A stretch of DNA of 64,000 bases from Aldehydirespirator sp965220345 (GTDB lineage Bacteria; Actinomycetota; Acidimicrobiia; Acidimicrobiales; Aldehydirespiratoraceae). The stretch covers positions 2,666,001-2,730,000 of the forward strand of contig OZ244822.1 of the NCBI GenBank assembly GCA_965220345.1, in the 5' to 3' direction. Positions 48,529-57,610 of the stretch are shown here, piece by piece (within the stretch, counting starts at the first letter, position 1; the number at the start of each line of letters is the position of its first letter). The translations under genes and the position numbers were made by a program. The notes below the pieces were generated by a model, which was given only the letters and a program-made list of their open reading frames with translations, was not told the origin of the DNA and ran no database searches.

Positions 48529-51078
48529 CTAGCTGCGAAGTCGAGCCCCCGTGCGCTTAAATACTTCAGCAACGCAACGCTCACGCACATCAGCAACCTC
48601 AGCATCAGTGAGCGTGCGATCATCTGCCTGGAAGCGGAGCCGGTAGGCGAGGCTGCGAGAACCTTGCTCCATTCCCGAACCCCGGTAGACATCAAACAAA
48701 TCAAGCCGCGTCAAAAGCTTGCCTGCTGCGGTCTTCAAGGCTCTCTCCAGCTGCGCTGCAGCTACCTCTTCAGCAGCCACGAAAGCCAGGTCAATCTCAC
48801 TCGGCGGATATTTGCTGGCTGGCTGATAACGCTGTCTAGCCCGAGGACCGTTAAGCACTTCTTGCAAATCAAGTTGTAGCCAAGCCACTCGCCCTTCAAT
48901 GCCAGCCGCCTCAAGCACCTCTGGATGAACTTCACCCACCACACCGCGCTCACGCCCGGCTACGGCCACTGTTGCGGATCGATGCGGATGCATACCTGAT
49001 GCAGCGACATCACGTAACTCCACGGCAGGCAACGACAGCGCCTCGGTCAGCAGATCAAGAACCGCTACCGCTGCAGGAGCTTCTGCGCCAGACAGTGTCA
49101 CAGCTAGATGCTCACGCTCGTCGGGCAGCAACTCGCCTGCAGGTGCATCCAGATACACATGGCTAATCTCAAATAATCGAACATCGCCGTTGAAATGGCG
49201 CTGGTTGTATGCCACAGCCCGAAGCTGCCCTACAAGAAGCGACGGTGTCAGCAACGACTCGTTGTCATCGACGGGATTGTTGAGAGATATGCCTGCACTG
49301 CCTAAACCGGCTGCGGCCAGCGCTTCGGGTGACACAAACGGCATGGTCTGAGTCTCGAAACAGCCCGCCCCGACAAGCACTTCACGCACCAGCCGACGGT
49401 CTTTCTGATACGGCGAAAGGCTGCCTACCTCATTGGCGGTTACGACGGTGCGGGCGATGTTCTCATAGCCATGAAGTCGGGCTATTTCTTCGGCGATGTC
49501 GGTTTCGGTTTCGGTATCCCATCGCCAGGTCGGGACACTCACCTCCAGCACAGCATCACCGGTTACTTGACTAGCCGGTTCATGGCCTGTATCGCTGCCT
49601 GTATCACCTTCTGATTGACTGCATGAGTCGCTGCCTGTGTCACCTTCTGATTGGCTTGCTAGATCGCTTGCTGGGTTGCTGGCTAGATCAGCGACGAAAC
49701 CAATCGAACGCAAATGTTCGGCCATCTGGGTGGCGCTTAGTTCAGTGCCCAGCAGACGATTAACCCGCTGCGAGCGCACCCGCACAGCATTACGTTCGGG
49801 CACCTCACCATTTGCATCAATCACTCCCCGGGCTGCTGTGGCACCCAGCGTTGCAGCCAGCTGCACGAAACGATTCATGCAGCGCGTCATGTTGTCACCC
49901 CAGTCAGCTCCTCTACGGAACCTTGTAGCCGCCTCGCTGGAGAGATTAAGCCGCTTCGCCGTGCGTGATATCGAAGGCGGATCCCACCATGCCATCTCCA
50001 CCAGCACATCGCTGGTATCAGCGCTCACCTCGGTGGAAGCTCCTCCCATCACCCCAGCGATGCTGATCACCGTGTCGTCGCCGTCGGTGATAACCCCGTC
50101 ACCCGCAGCGAGGCTGCGCTCGGTGCCGTCAAGGGTCTCAATGGTTTCGCCTTCACGGGCGCGGCGCACCCCGAGATGCCTCCCGGCCACTTTCGACAGA
50201 TCGAACGCGTGGCTCGGCTGCCCCAGTTCAAGCATCACGTAGTTAGAGATGTCAACGATGCTGTTGATGGGTCGCATTCCTAGAGCGGTCAGCCGAGCAG
50301 TCAGCCAAGCAGGCGAAGGACCTTGCGGCACATTGTGCAGCACTCGCGCTAGGAAACGTCCGCACAGCGAAGGGTCAGCGATCTCCACCGCAATTGACGC
50401 AAGTGATTTGTCAATGCTGCTACCTGATGAACTGCTAACTGATGAGTCGCTAACCCAGTCGGGTGACTCAAAAGCCACTCCCAGGCCAGCAGCTAAGTCA
50501 CGGGCAACTCCCATCACCGACAACGCGTCAGGACGGTTGGCACCGACTTCTAAATCCCAAAGCACATCGGATTCCAAACCGATTGCTTCACCCAACGGCG
50601 TTCCCAGAGATACCAGAGATGCATCCGCTTTGGTATCACTGTTGCCGATCCGGTCGTTGAGGATCATTATGCCTTCTGCGTCTTCGCCTAGTTCTAGTTC
50701 AAGCGCCGAACAGCACATACCCTCAGAGGTCTGACCACGCATTTTGCGGCTAGCTATCTCCAAACCGCTCGGCATGACCGTGCCAACTCGGGCCAGCGGA
50801 ATCAAATCTCCAACTTTCATGTTGAACGCACCGCAGCAAACTTGCAATGTTGAACCCGAACCATCGTCTACTTCCACTAACTGAATGCGGTCAGCATCGG
50901 GATGCGGTCGCAAATCAAGCACTCGGGCGAGCACTACCCCGTCAGGCAATGATCCAGTAACTGTTACATCCTCAACGGCCAGACCTAAGGCGGTTAAGAC
51001 TTCGCTGATCTTGTTGGTGTCGGCGGCTTCACCAATGTCAGGCGCGAACTCTTTGAGCCAAGACAACAAAACCTTCAT
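48529..51078 (-). CDS. pheT: Phenylalanine-tRNA ligase, beta subunit
   Basis: An 849-residue PheT. Its N-terminal EMAP/tRNA-binding-like domain (residues 40 to 160, with VVLARVLDLRPHPDADRIQLVEVDDG) is followed by the B3/B4 editing region (near 215 to 400), the B5 DNA-binding-like domain, the synthetase-like core (MPFVSPEALAAAGLGSAGISLNNPVDDNES near 600) and the C-terminal anticodon-binding domain (PASKYPPSEIDLAFV, ending RCVAEVFKRTGARLRS). A near-exact 36-nt duplication at 49592 and 49628 adds a 12-residue repeat SQSEGDTGSD near 480 in a loop. It lies 31 bp after pheS. Confidence 0.96.
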   Translation of the reverse strand: MKVLLSWLKEFAPDIGEAADTNKISEVLTALGLAVEDVTVTGSLPDGVVLARVLDLRPHPDADRIQLVEVDDGSGSTLQVCCGAFNMKVGDLIPLARVGTVMPSGLEIASRKMRGQTSEGMCCSALELELGEDAEGIMILNDRIGNSDTKADASLVSLGTPLGEAIGLESDVLWDLEVGANRPDALSVMGVARDLAAGLGVAFESPDWVSDSSVSSSSGSSIDKSLASIAVEIADPSLCGRFLARVLHNVPQGPSPAWLTARLTALGMRPINSIVDISNYVMLELGQPSHAFDLSKVAGRHLGVRRAREGETIETLDGTERSLAAGDGVITDGDDTVISIAGVMGGASTEVSADTSDVLVEMAWWDPPSISRTAKRLNLSSEAATRFRRGADWGDNMTRCMNRFVQLAATLGATAARGVIDANGEVPERNAVRVRSQRVNRLLGTELSATQMAEHLRSIGFVADLASNPASDLASQSEGDTGSDSCSQSEGDTGSDTGHEPASQVTGDAVLEVSVPTWRWDTETETDIAEEIARLHGYENIARTVVTANEVGSLSPYQKDRRLVREVLVGAGCFETQTMPFVSPEALAAAGLGSAGISLNNPVDDNESLLTPSLLVGQLRAVAYNQRHFNGDVRLFEISHVYLDAPAGELLPDEREHLAVTLSGAEAPAAVAVLDLLTEALSLPAVELRDVAASGMHPHRSATVAVAGRERGVVGEVHPEVLEAAGIEGRVAWLQLDLQEVLNGPRARQRYQPASKYPPSEIDLAFVAAEEVAAAQLERALKTAAGKLLTRLDLFDVYRGSGMEQGSRSLAYRLRFQADDRTLTDAEVADVRERCVAEVFKRTGARLRS

Positions 51079-51109
51079 ATCGGGTTCGCCTTCATGCCGC
51101 AGTGCCGCA

Positions 51110-52231
51110 TTAGAACTGGCTCAAGAATCGGATGTCGTTATTGACGAACTCACGAATGTCATCAATCTCATAGCGCATCACCGCTAAACGGTCAATGCCG
51201 AAACCAAAAGCGAAACCTTGCCATATCTCAGGGTCTATCCCGCAGTTGCGCAACACATTGGGATGCACCATCCCGCAGCCACCAAGCTCTAGCCATGACC
51301 CGTCCGGCCGAGAGATATCGAACTCCGCCGACGGCTCAGTAAAAGGAAAATACGAAGGCCGCAGCCTGGTTTTGACATCACGCCCGAATAACGCACCCAC
51401 AAAGGTTTTGATGGTGCCAGCGAGGTCACCCAAGGTGATATTACGGTCGATAGCTAAACCTTCGATCTGATTGAAAGCGGGCAGGTGAGTGGCATCAGCT
51501 GTGTCGGTGCGAAAAGTCCGTCCAGGCGCAACCATATAGATAGGCGGTTGACGGTTTTCCATCGTGCGGATCTGCACCGGTGAAGTATGTGAACGCAGCA
51601 TCACTTCTTCGGGTTCGCCGAGGTTCACAAAAATCGTGTCGAAACTGCCCCGAGCGGGATGCCATTCGGGAATGTTTAGCGCTTCGAAGTTGTACCAAGC
51701 GCTTTCGACTTCGGGACCTTCCTCAACGCTGTAACCCATTCCCACGAACACGTCTTCTAAGCGGTAACGGGCAGCAGTCACGGGATGTATACGACCACGG
51801 CTCAAAGTAACGCTACGAGGAAGGCGCTCGGTTAGGTCAAGACGCTCCGCGGCATACAGGTCATCGCTAAGCGACGCGCTGAAGCGTGCTCGGGCCGCCG
51901 TTATAGCGGCTTCGAGGCTGGATCGGGCATCGTTCAAACTTCTGCCTTCGGCGGCTCGGTCAGCAGGGTCAAGGTCACCGATACGGCTTTTGGCTTCAGC
52001 GAACCAACCTCGGCGGCTCAGCAGTTTGTGTTCAAGGGCTGCAACAGTTTCGAGGTCGCTGGCCGCTTCGAGTTGTGCTAGCGCTTCGGCTGTCACCTGC
52101 TCAACGCTGGAAGCATTAGTAGCACCAGTGGCACCCCGAGAACTGTGAGCACCCTGAGTTCTTTGGGCACTTTGGGCGCTGTGATCTGCGGTCATCGCAA
52201 GCAAGGCTAGAGCGCTTCGAGAGGCAGCCAC
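51110..52231 (-). CDS. pheS: Phenylalanine-tRNA ligase, alpha subunit
   Basis: A 373-residue class II synthetase subunit that binds ATP, Phe and the acceptor end. Motif 2 and 3 regions are present: LLRSHTSPVQIRTM (written LRSHTSPVQIRTM here) near 215, RTFRTDTADATHLPAFNQIEGLAID near 240, RPSYFPFTEPSAEFDI near 288 and GMVHPNVLRNCGIDPEIWQGFAFGFGIDRLAMMRY-type sequence at the end. The annotated start is GTG at 52231; the ATG at 52195 (12 codons in) is equally possible because neither has a clear Shine-Dalgarno. Residues 15 to 45 are an SAQ/GAT-rich extension. Confidence 0.95.
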   Translation of the reverse strand: MAASRSALALLAMTADHSAQSAQRTQGAHSSRGATGATNASSVEQVTAEALAQLEAASDLETVAALEHKLLSRRGWFAEAKSRIGDLDPADRAAEGRSLNDARSSLEAAITAARARFSASLSDDLYAAERLDLTERLPRSVTLSRGRIHPVTAARYRLEDVFVGMGYSVEEGPEVESAWYNFEALNIPEWHPARGSFDTIFVNLGEPEEVMLRSHTSPVQIRTMENRQPPIYMVAPGRTFRTDTADATHLPAFNQIEGLAIDRNITLGDLAGTIKTFVGALFGRDVKTRLRPSYFPFTEPSAEFDISRPDGSWLELGGCGMVHPNVLRNCGIDPEIWQGFAFGFGIDRLAVMRYEIDDIREFVNNDIRFLSQF

Positions 52232-52255
52232 TGCCCGCTGTCAGCCGCTCTGGCC

Positions 52256-53101
52256 TCAGGCAGCGTGGTTGCGCCGGTATTCAAACGCCAGCAACGTGGC
52301 CGCCATAGCCACATTGAGCGATTCTGCGTCACCCGCCAGCGGGATCCGCACCCGATGATCCGTCAGCAATCCGGCATCAAGACCGTGCGCTTCTGACCCA
52401 AGCAGCAAAGCCACCGGGCTTCTCCCCTCTGCGAGCAAGCCACTGTGATAATGCTCACCATCGTGTGCATCCGCTGCCACGATCACAGCGCCAGCACTGC
52501 GAAGCTGTGTCAAAGCAGATGCAGGAACAGCCGCCGCACCTGTTGTGCTTGTGGTGCCTGTTGTGCTTTTGGCTTTAGCGCTTGTGGCGCTTGTTTGCAC
52601 GACTGGCACTCGCAGCATCGACCCCGCCGACGCTCTCACAGCTTTGGGTGCCCACGGGTCAGCGCCACCTGCTACAACCACACATCGGGCAGCGCAAGCC
52701 TCAGCGGTGCGGATAATGGTTCCAGTATTACCGGGGTCAGCTACGCCTACCAGCACCAGCACCAGATCATCCGGCTCCAACACCGCAGGAATAGCTGCTT
52801 GTGGTCGATCCATCAGCGCTAGCAACGGCTGCGGGTTCACTGACGGTGCCAACGACCGAAACGCCTGCTCGGTAACCACAAGCACTTCACTTGCTTTGCT
52901 TCCGCCACGGGCTGAGCTGTTGGCGGTGTCTGGCAGCACTCGTTGCAGGATCTCTGACACCTGCGACGAGTTCAGTGCGCTATCTGTAGTCACCAGCAAC
53001 GACGGCTCAATCCCAGCCGACAATGCTTCGCGGATGATCCTCGGACCTTCAAGAACCACGATGGGATCACCCGGCGCACGACGGCGCAGCAGCCGCCGCA
53101 C
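52256..53101 (-). CDS. TrmH/SpoU-family RNA 2'-O-methyltransferase
   Basis: A 281-residue SPOUT methyltransferase. The three knot motifs are clear: DPGNTGTIIRTAEA near 121, LLLGSEAHGLD near 231 and IPLAGDAESLNVAMAATLLAFEYRR at the end. The target is probably 23S rRNA or a tRNA; in mycobacteria the gene in this place is named tsnR, but resistance function is not implied. The only in-frame canonical start is GTG at 53101, although homologous-looking sequence (RRVSEVRRLLRRR) extends upstream into the rplT stop region, so the true start may be non-canonical. A 20-residue Ser/Thr/Ala insertion near 170 is unusual. Confidence 0.88.
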   Translation of the reverse strand: MRRLLRRRAPGDPIVVLEGPRIIREALSAGIEPSLLVTTDSALNSSQVSEILQRVLPDTANSSARGGSKASEVLVVTEQAFRSLAPSVNPQPLLALMDRPQAAIPAVLEPDDLVLVLVGVADPGNTGTIIRTAEACAARCVVVAGGADPWAPKAVRASAGSMLRVPVVQTSATSAKAKSTTGTTSTTGAAAVPASALTQLRSAGAVIVAADAHDGEHYHSGLLAEGRSPVALLLGSEAHGLDAGLLTDHRVRIPLAGDAESLNVAMAATLLAFEYRRNHAA

Positions 53102-53153
53102 TTCGCTAACTCGACGACTGCGCGGCCCCAGCGGTTGAGTTACGAGCTGCGAT

Positions 53154-53573
53154 TCAGTCAGCAGCGGTGCCCGTCGTCGCTTCGGCTGACTCAGCCGCTG
53201 ACGCTTCAGCCTCTTTGGCCTCTAAAGCCTCTTTGGCGGTCGCTACTAGAGCGACGAAAGCTTCAGGATCATTCACCGCTAGATCAGCAAGGATTTTGCG
53301 GTCAACTTCCACACCTGCGAGCTTGAGTCCAGAAATGAAACGGCTATATGACACGCCCTCACGACGGCAGGCAGCGTTGATCCGCTGAATCCACAACCGG
53401 CGGAAGTCGTGCTTGCGGGCTTTGCGGTCACGGAAGGCGTAGTTGCCCGAATGCATGAGCTGCTCATTAGCAGCGCGCCAAGACCGGCTCTTGTTGCCGT
53501 AGTAACCCTTAGCCCGTGCCAGCACCTCACGGCGACGACGACGGGACTGGATGGGACGCTTCACTCTTGCCAT
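53154..53573 (-). CDS. rplT: 50S ribosomal protein L20
   Basis: A 139-residue L20. The first 115 residues are canonical: ARVKRPIQSRRRRREVLARAKGYYGNKS (start), RAANEQLMHSGNYAFRDRKARKHDFRRLWIQRINAA and SYSRFISGLKLAGVEVDRKILADLA. The last 25 residues are an Ala/Glu/Thr-rich tail not needed for the fold. In other bacteria L20 represses its own operon by binding the leader. The 149-bp gap to rpmI contains repeats of CTGTTCTGTGTT; I saw no L20-binding structure. Confidence 0.97.
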   Translation of the reverse strand: MARVKRPIQSRRRRREVLARAKGYYGNKSRSWRAANEQLMHSGNYAFRDRKARKHDFRRLWIQRINAACRREGVSYSRFISGLKLAGVEVDRKILADLAVNDPEAFVALVATAKEALEAKEAEASAAESAEATTGTAAD

Positions 53574-53722
53574 TGGAGTGTCACTTTCTGTTCAGACTGT
53601 TCTGTTCTGTGTTTCTGTTCTGTGTTCGGCTGTGCTCGGCTGTTTCCCCGCTTTATGAACGTCGCGGCTGTATGCACGAATCGGCATTGTGCAAAACTGG
53701 GTGTGATCGGGCTGCTTCGGAT

Positions 53723-53914
53723 TCACAGACCTAAGTCACGCAGCATCCGCTCGTCAGATGACGACACCTCGGCGGGGCCGCGCAGTTGACGCTTGCGTTT
53801 AGGGGATTTCTTTTCAAGTATGTGATTCTTGTTGACGCGGCGACGGCGTAGCTTGCCGGAACCCGTGCGCCTGAAGCGCTTGGCGGCACCGCGGTGTGTT
53901 TTCATCTTGGGCAT
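53723..53914 (-). CDS. rpmI: 50S ribosomal protein L35
   Basis: A 63-residue L35 of normal length: MPKMKTHRGAAKRFRRTGSG at the start, KLRRRRVNKNHILEKKSPKRKRQLRG in the middle. It lies between infC and rplT as in most bacteria, with about 150 bp on each side. The 153-bp gap before it (53915-54067) has TGTGGCTGTTGCTGTGGCTG-like sequence and no gene. Confidence 0.97.
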   Translation of the reverse strand: MPKMKTHRGAAKRFRRTGSGKLRRRRVNKNHILEKKSPKRKRQLRGPAEVSSSDERMLRDLGL

Positions 53915-54067
53915 GATCGTCGTTTCTTGATCCTTTTGAACCTTTTAATCCTTGCTGTGACTGCTTGTTGTGGCTGTTGCTGTGGCTGATTATCGCTGTC
54001 CGACCTTGTTGATGTTGATATCTGGCGGTTGCTATCCAGCACCGCTGGAGCCGTTCGTGGGCGGGAG

Positions 54068-54808
54068 TCAGGCGGCGTTGCCAGACTGAGTGGTCTCGAC
54101 TGCTGTTTCTGTTTTCTGGTCTACTGCTTCTGGGTTTTCAGCTACTGCTTCGGTTTTCTCGACCGCTGATTCTGACGCTTCAGGCTCTGCTTTCTCCGCT
54201 TCTGACTCTGCTGTGTCCGCTGATGCTGTCTCCGCTGTCGCCGCTGATTCTGTTTCGGCCTCAAGTCTACGGCGATGCCGGGCCTGTGCCTGCTTGTCGG
54301 GTGCCAGCACCATCACCATGTTGCGCCCGTCTTGGCGAGGCTGGAACTCCACCTTGCCGACATGTTCCACGGTGGCGGCCACATCGTCAAGGATTTTCTT
54401 GCCTAGTTCGGGATGCTGCACTTCTCGGCCACGAAACATGATCGTTACCTTGACCTTGTTGCCTTCACCTAGGAACTTCTCAACTCTGCGGGTTTTGGTT
54501 TCGAAGTCGCCTTTGCCGATCTTGGGCCGGTACTTCATTTCCTTGACCGAGACGTTGGATGCCTTCTTGCGTGACTCTTTGGCACGCTGAGCCGTCTCAT
54601 ACTTGAACTTGCCGTAGTCCATAATCCGACATACGGGCGGGTTAGCGTTTTCTGCCACTTCCACAAGATCACGACCCGCTGTGCGAGCCAAGTTGAGCGC
54701 CTCTTGAAGTGTCCTGATACCGATCTGTTGACCGTCCTCGCCAACGAGGCGCACCTCAAGGGCTCGGATTTGGTCGTTTATGTTGGGCTCTTCGCCTGGC
54801 GGTGCTAT
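54068..54808 (-). CDS. infC: Translation initiation factor IF-3, with likely AUA start
   Basis: The core is unmistakable: RLVGEDGQQIGIRTLQEALNLA, CRIMDYGKFKYE, VKEMKYRPKIGKGDFETKTRRVEKFL and MFRGREVQHPELGKKIL, then QPRQDGRNMVMVLAP. The first ATG/GTG start (GTG 54754) would remove the conserved INDQIRALE segment. In frame upstream the only plausible start is ATA at 54808, 9 nt after an AGGAG (54822-54818), giving APPGEEPNINDQIRALEV. An in-frame TGA lies two codons further up. infC uses rare start codons in many bacteria so that IF-3 can limit its own translation. The C-terminus has about 70 extra Ala/Glu/Thr residues with repeats (TAETAS, TAESEAEKAEPE). Length is 246 residues. Confidence 0.9.
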   Translation of the reverse strand: MAPPGEEPNINDQIRALEVRLVGEDGQQIGIRTLQEALNLARTAGRDLVEVAENANPPVCRIMDYGKFKYETAQRAKESRKKASNVSVKEMKYRPKIGKGDFETKTRRVEKFLGEGNKVKVTIMFRGREVQHPELGKKILDDVAATVEHVGKVEFQPRQDGRNMVMVLAPDKQAQARHRRRLEAETESAATAETASADTAESEAEKAEPEASESAVEKTEAVAENPEAVDQKTETAVETTQSGNAA

Positions 54809-54878
54809 CGCCGTTCACTCCTGTTGAGCACGGAACCTCCGAATTTAGACAGTGCCACTCCCCTGCCGAGGCTTGACT

Positions 54879-54899
54879 GCTGTCAGCTTGTTTGACAGC
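54879..54899. promoter_or_regulatory. 7-bp perfect hairpin in the infC leader/divergent region
   Basis: GCTGTCA (54879-54885) and TGACAGC (54893-54899) surround a 7-nt loop, 57 bp upstream of the AGGAG of infC and between infC and the divergent DUF1844 gene. It could be a leader structure or a binding site for a dimeric regulator. Confidence 0.4.
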
Positions 54900-54964
54900 G
54901 GTAGGGTAGCAGCAGGTTGCGACAAGCAGCCATGCACACTGCGTCCTAAGCCGGAGGTGTCCAA

Positions 54965-55549
54965 TTGAGCACGCTGTGGACCCCTGGAGGGGAAGTACCT
55001 GTAGACGACCGAAGATCGGCTTCCGCTGCTGGCGCTAGTGCTAGTGCTGATGCCAGTGCCGGTGCCGGTGCCGCAACGTCGAGCGACTCTCTCAGAGAAG
55101 CTATGGAAGCGGCTGGCGTTTCGCTTGGTGAAGTGGATATTGACAGCCTCACGCCAGAGGAACGTGCCCAGGCGGAGGCTTACATACGCAAAATCGCCGA
55201 GTCCCGTGAGCAGCTCAGGGCTACGCCAGCGGCTGTGGTGATCAGCAATCATGCGATGGGCATCTATGAGCTGGCTGCGCTGCATTTGTCGAGCCAGCCG
55301 CCGAACTTCACCGAAGCAACCCTGGCGATTGATGCTCTGGGGGTGCTGATTGACGGGATGAAGGGCCGCTTAGGCGAAGCCGAGCCAGGTCTGCATGAGG
55401 CTAGGTCGCAGCTACAGATAGCTTTCGTGCAACTCAAGAACCGCGCCGACTCCGCGCCAGCCACCGACAACAAGCCTTCGGTCACCAACGACCCTTCCGA
55501 AGAGCCTGACCCTGATACCGAGCCCGCCGCTGGTGCTGATGAACTCTGA
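54965..55549 (+). CDS. DUF1844 family protein
   Basis: A 194-residue protein starting at TTG 54965, with GGAGGT (54953-54958) 6 nt upstream. The core near residues 90 to 155 is DUF1844: SNHAMGIYELAALHLSSQPPNFTEATLAIDALGVLID and MKGRLGEAEPGLHEARSQLQIAF. Residues 15 to 45 and the last 35 are low-complexity. DUF1844 genes tend to lie beside infC in actinobacteria, divergent from it, and the function is unknown. Confidence 0.82.
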   Translation: MSTLWTPGGEVPVDDRRSASAAGASASADASAGAGAATSSDSLREAMEAAGVSLGEVDIDSLTPEERAQAEAYIRKIAESREQLRATPAAVVISNHAMGIYELAALHLSSQPPNFTEATLAIDALGVLIDGMKGRLGEAEPGLHEARSQLQIAFVQLKNRADSAPATDNKPSVTNDPSEEPDPDTEPAAGADEL

Positions 55550-55882
55550 CTCAGAGCCCTCGGTTAGCCCTGGCTCTGTCTACGCCCCCCTCCCCGTTCC
55601 CTGAAGGCGAGCCACCTGGGAGCCTGCCAGAGATTCCTAGAAGACGCGATGATCGGCACTCACGCTTCAGCAGTCAGTCTGACCAGCCGACGCAGTGCCA
55701 TGCCTCAAGACCTCAGGTACGAAGTCACTGATTTCGGAGGCATCTCCAACTAATCATCGTTGCATTTGAATGTATCCTAGCTATCCTAGGAGACCTACCT
55801 CAAAACTTTTCTTCTCGAAGCCCCCAAAGAGACACAAACCGGCTCAGCGCGTGACACCTTAGAGCGAAAGGTCCCTCTGTAG
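55550..55882. other. Intergenic region before the ImmA-type gene, with a possible operator
   Basis: No gene is supported in this 333-bp stretch. TATCCTAG is repeated at 55773-55780 and 55782-55789, overlapping an imperfect palindrome around CCTAGCTATCCTAGG. It lies about 100 bp upstream of the HTH/ImmA-like gene and could be its binding site. GC content falls locally. Confidence 0.4.
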
Positions 55883-57049
55883 ATGGCTGCCACCACCGTT
55901 CCGATATCAGCAAGCGTGCTTAGCTGGGCACGCGAGGAGGCCGGTCTCACAGAGACCGACTTGGCCGAACAGGTCAATCTGCCTGTTGCTGACATACAAG
56001 CCTGGGAGGCGGGTGCAACGCTGCCAACCCAGAGTCAGTTCTCCAAACTGGCCAAAACGCTTAGGCGGCCATCCGCTATCTTTTTCCTACCCGAGCCGCC
56101 GGTCGCAGCCGGAACGCCAACCTCGTTACGCCGAGCGCCCTCCCTTCAAGGCCACAGGATCGGTCCCGACGAAGCCCGTCAGATCCGATGGGCTCGCCGG
56201 CTACAGGAACTCGTGTCATGGATCCTGCGCGACCAGGGTCGAGCGCCGGTCACGATCTCGCAGTACAGCTTGGATATGCCACCGGCTGGAGCGGCTGGAA
56301 TTGAGCGCAAACGCTCAGCGGTGTGCGTCGACCAGCAGACCTCTTGGAAGAGCGCCTCTGCGGCGTTCAGGGCTTGGAGAGGACACTTGGAGGAACAGGA
56401 TGTTCTTGTGCTTCAGTTGAGTATGGGAAGGAACAACATCCGTGGCTTCGGAGCGTGGGATGACCACGCTCCACTCGTTGCGGTCAATACGGCCTATCAC
56501 CCAACCGCTCGGATCTACACGCTGTTCCATGAATTCGGCCACCTACTGACGCGCAGCGACGCAGCTTGTCAAGACTTCGTCATGCCGGGTCGCCAGGACG
56601 GCAGCGTCGAACGGTGGTGCGAGCAATTCGCCGCGGCTTTCCTGCTTCCCGAGGAGGGACTTCGGGCAATGGCCGCTCGCTACGACGTAACTCCGACCTC
56701 GCCTACGAACGATCCTGATAAGGCACGATTGATCGCGGGGCGCTTCTCAGTGAGCATACGAGCGACTGCCATTCGCCTACAGGAGTTCGGGCTCGCAGAA
56801 CCCGAACTCTATTCTCGGGTCGTTTCGCAATTCGATGGTCAAGATTGGAGCGACTCATCGGGTGGAGGCCAAAGTGGAGGGCACCCTACCCACGAACAAC
56901 GAATCAGGCAGTTGGGCACCCGATTGCCCAACATTCTGCTGTCCGCCGCGGATCAAGGACAGCTCACGACACGGGACTTAGCTGACCTATTGAATCTGAC
57001 CACTGGAAGCCTGGGCGATATGAGAGGTCTATTGCTTGAGTCTGGATGA
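55883..57049 (+). CDS. XRE-HTH protein with ImmA/IrrE metallopeptidase domain
   Basis: A 388-residue protein. Residues 8 to 65 are an XRE-type helix-turn-helix (SWAREEAGLTETDLAEQVNLPVADIQAWEAG). From about 180 there is an ImmA/IrrE-type zinc peptidase with HEFGH at 216-220 (in TLFHEFGHLLTRS) and ERWCEQFAAAFLLPEEGL downstream, which brings the third zinc ligand Glu. Such genes often sit directly upstream of a DUF4411 or other PIN toxin, and the peptidase is thought to act as antitoxin or regulator. Here the 3' end overlaps the TTG start of the broken DUF4411 gene. The C-terminal 100 residues are unassigned. Confidence 0.85.
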   Translation: MAATTVPISASVLSWAREEAGLTETDLAEQVNLPVADIQAWEAGATLPTQSQFSKLAKTLRRPSAIFFLPEPPVAAGTPTSLRRAPSLQGHRIGPDEARQIRWARRLQELVSWILRDQGRAPVTISQYSLDMPPAGAAGIERKRSAVCVDQQTSWKSASAAFRAWRGHLEEQDVLVLQLSMGRNNIRGFGAWDDHAPLVAVNTAYHPTARIYTLFHEFGHLLTRSDAACQDFVMPGRQDGSVERWCEQFAAAFLLPEEGLRAMAARYDVTPTSPTNDPDKARLIAGRFSVSIRATAIRLQEFGLAEPELYSRVVSQFDGQDWSDSSGGGQSGGHPTHEQRIRQLGTRLPNILLSAADQGQLTTRDLADLLNLTTGSLGDMRGLLLESG

Positions 57050-57567
57050 CATCAACATCTGGATAATCGACTCTTCGGCACTGATCGAGATGAAGTTGAT
57101 TGTGCCCGTCAGTCAGCAGTGGGCGGCCTTCAGTCGCCTTGAGCAGATGGTGTCCAGTGGCAGGATCGCATTGCCGCGTCATGTGATCAACGAGGTCGGG
57201 CACATGACTCATCCAGACATGCCTGGTGCCCTGGGCCACGGGCATGCGGGACCGCTCGCAGCACCCGCCGCAAGCTGACTACGCATACCTGCGTCGCGTT
57301 ATGAAGGTCTCTGGGGATGTCGTAGATGTCAACAAAGCGAGCGAGGACGCTGATCCATGGGTGCTTGCCTTGGCGTTGCAACTTCAAGAGTCCATGCTCT
57401 TGAAAATCTGTGTCGTCACAGAAGACACCGTGGATCGTAATCGGCTCTCGATGATAACTGCCTGCGAGCGTCTCAACCTTCGGTCGTGTCGAATTCGCGA
57501 TTTTCTCAGCAATTGCGGTATCACGATGCGCTCTGCACCCGCACCCCCCGACCCTGAAGACACCTGA
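57036..57567 (+). pseudogene. DUF4411 PIN-domain toxin, frameshifted
   Basis: Two overlapping frames make one protein. Frame 1 starts at TTG 57036: INIWIIDSSALIEMK (the first acidic motif), then IALPRHVINEVGHMTHPDMPGA. Frame 2 continues as WATGMRDRSQHPPQADYAYL, DADPWVLALAL (the second acidic motif) and KICVVTEDTVDRN (the third). The break is at a CCC run (57229-57231): removing one C restores GAWATGM. Together they form a 177-residue DUF4411 protein, near the family length. The insertion is either a real inactivating mutation or a homopolymer sequencing error. Confidence 0.75.
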
Positions 57568-57610
57568 CCCGCGGTCGCTGTCCCAGCCAGGTCTGTCAGC
57601 GCAAACCCAG

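Noticed and set aside
49637..50242. 201-codon frame on the plus strand inside pheT
   Set aside because: Antisense shadow of a strongly conserved gene, rich in Ser and Arg.
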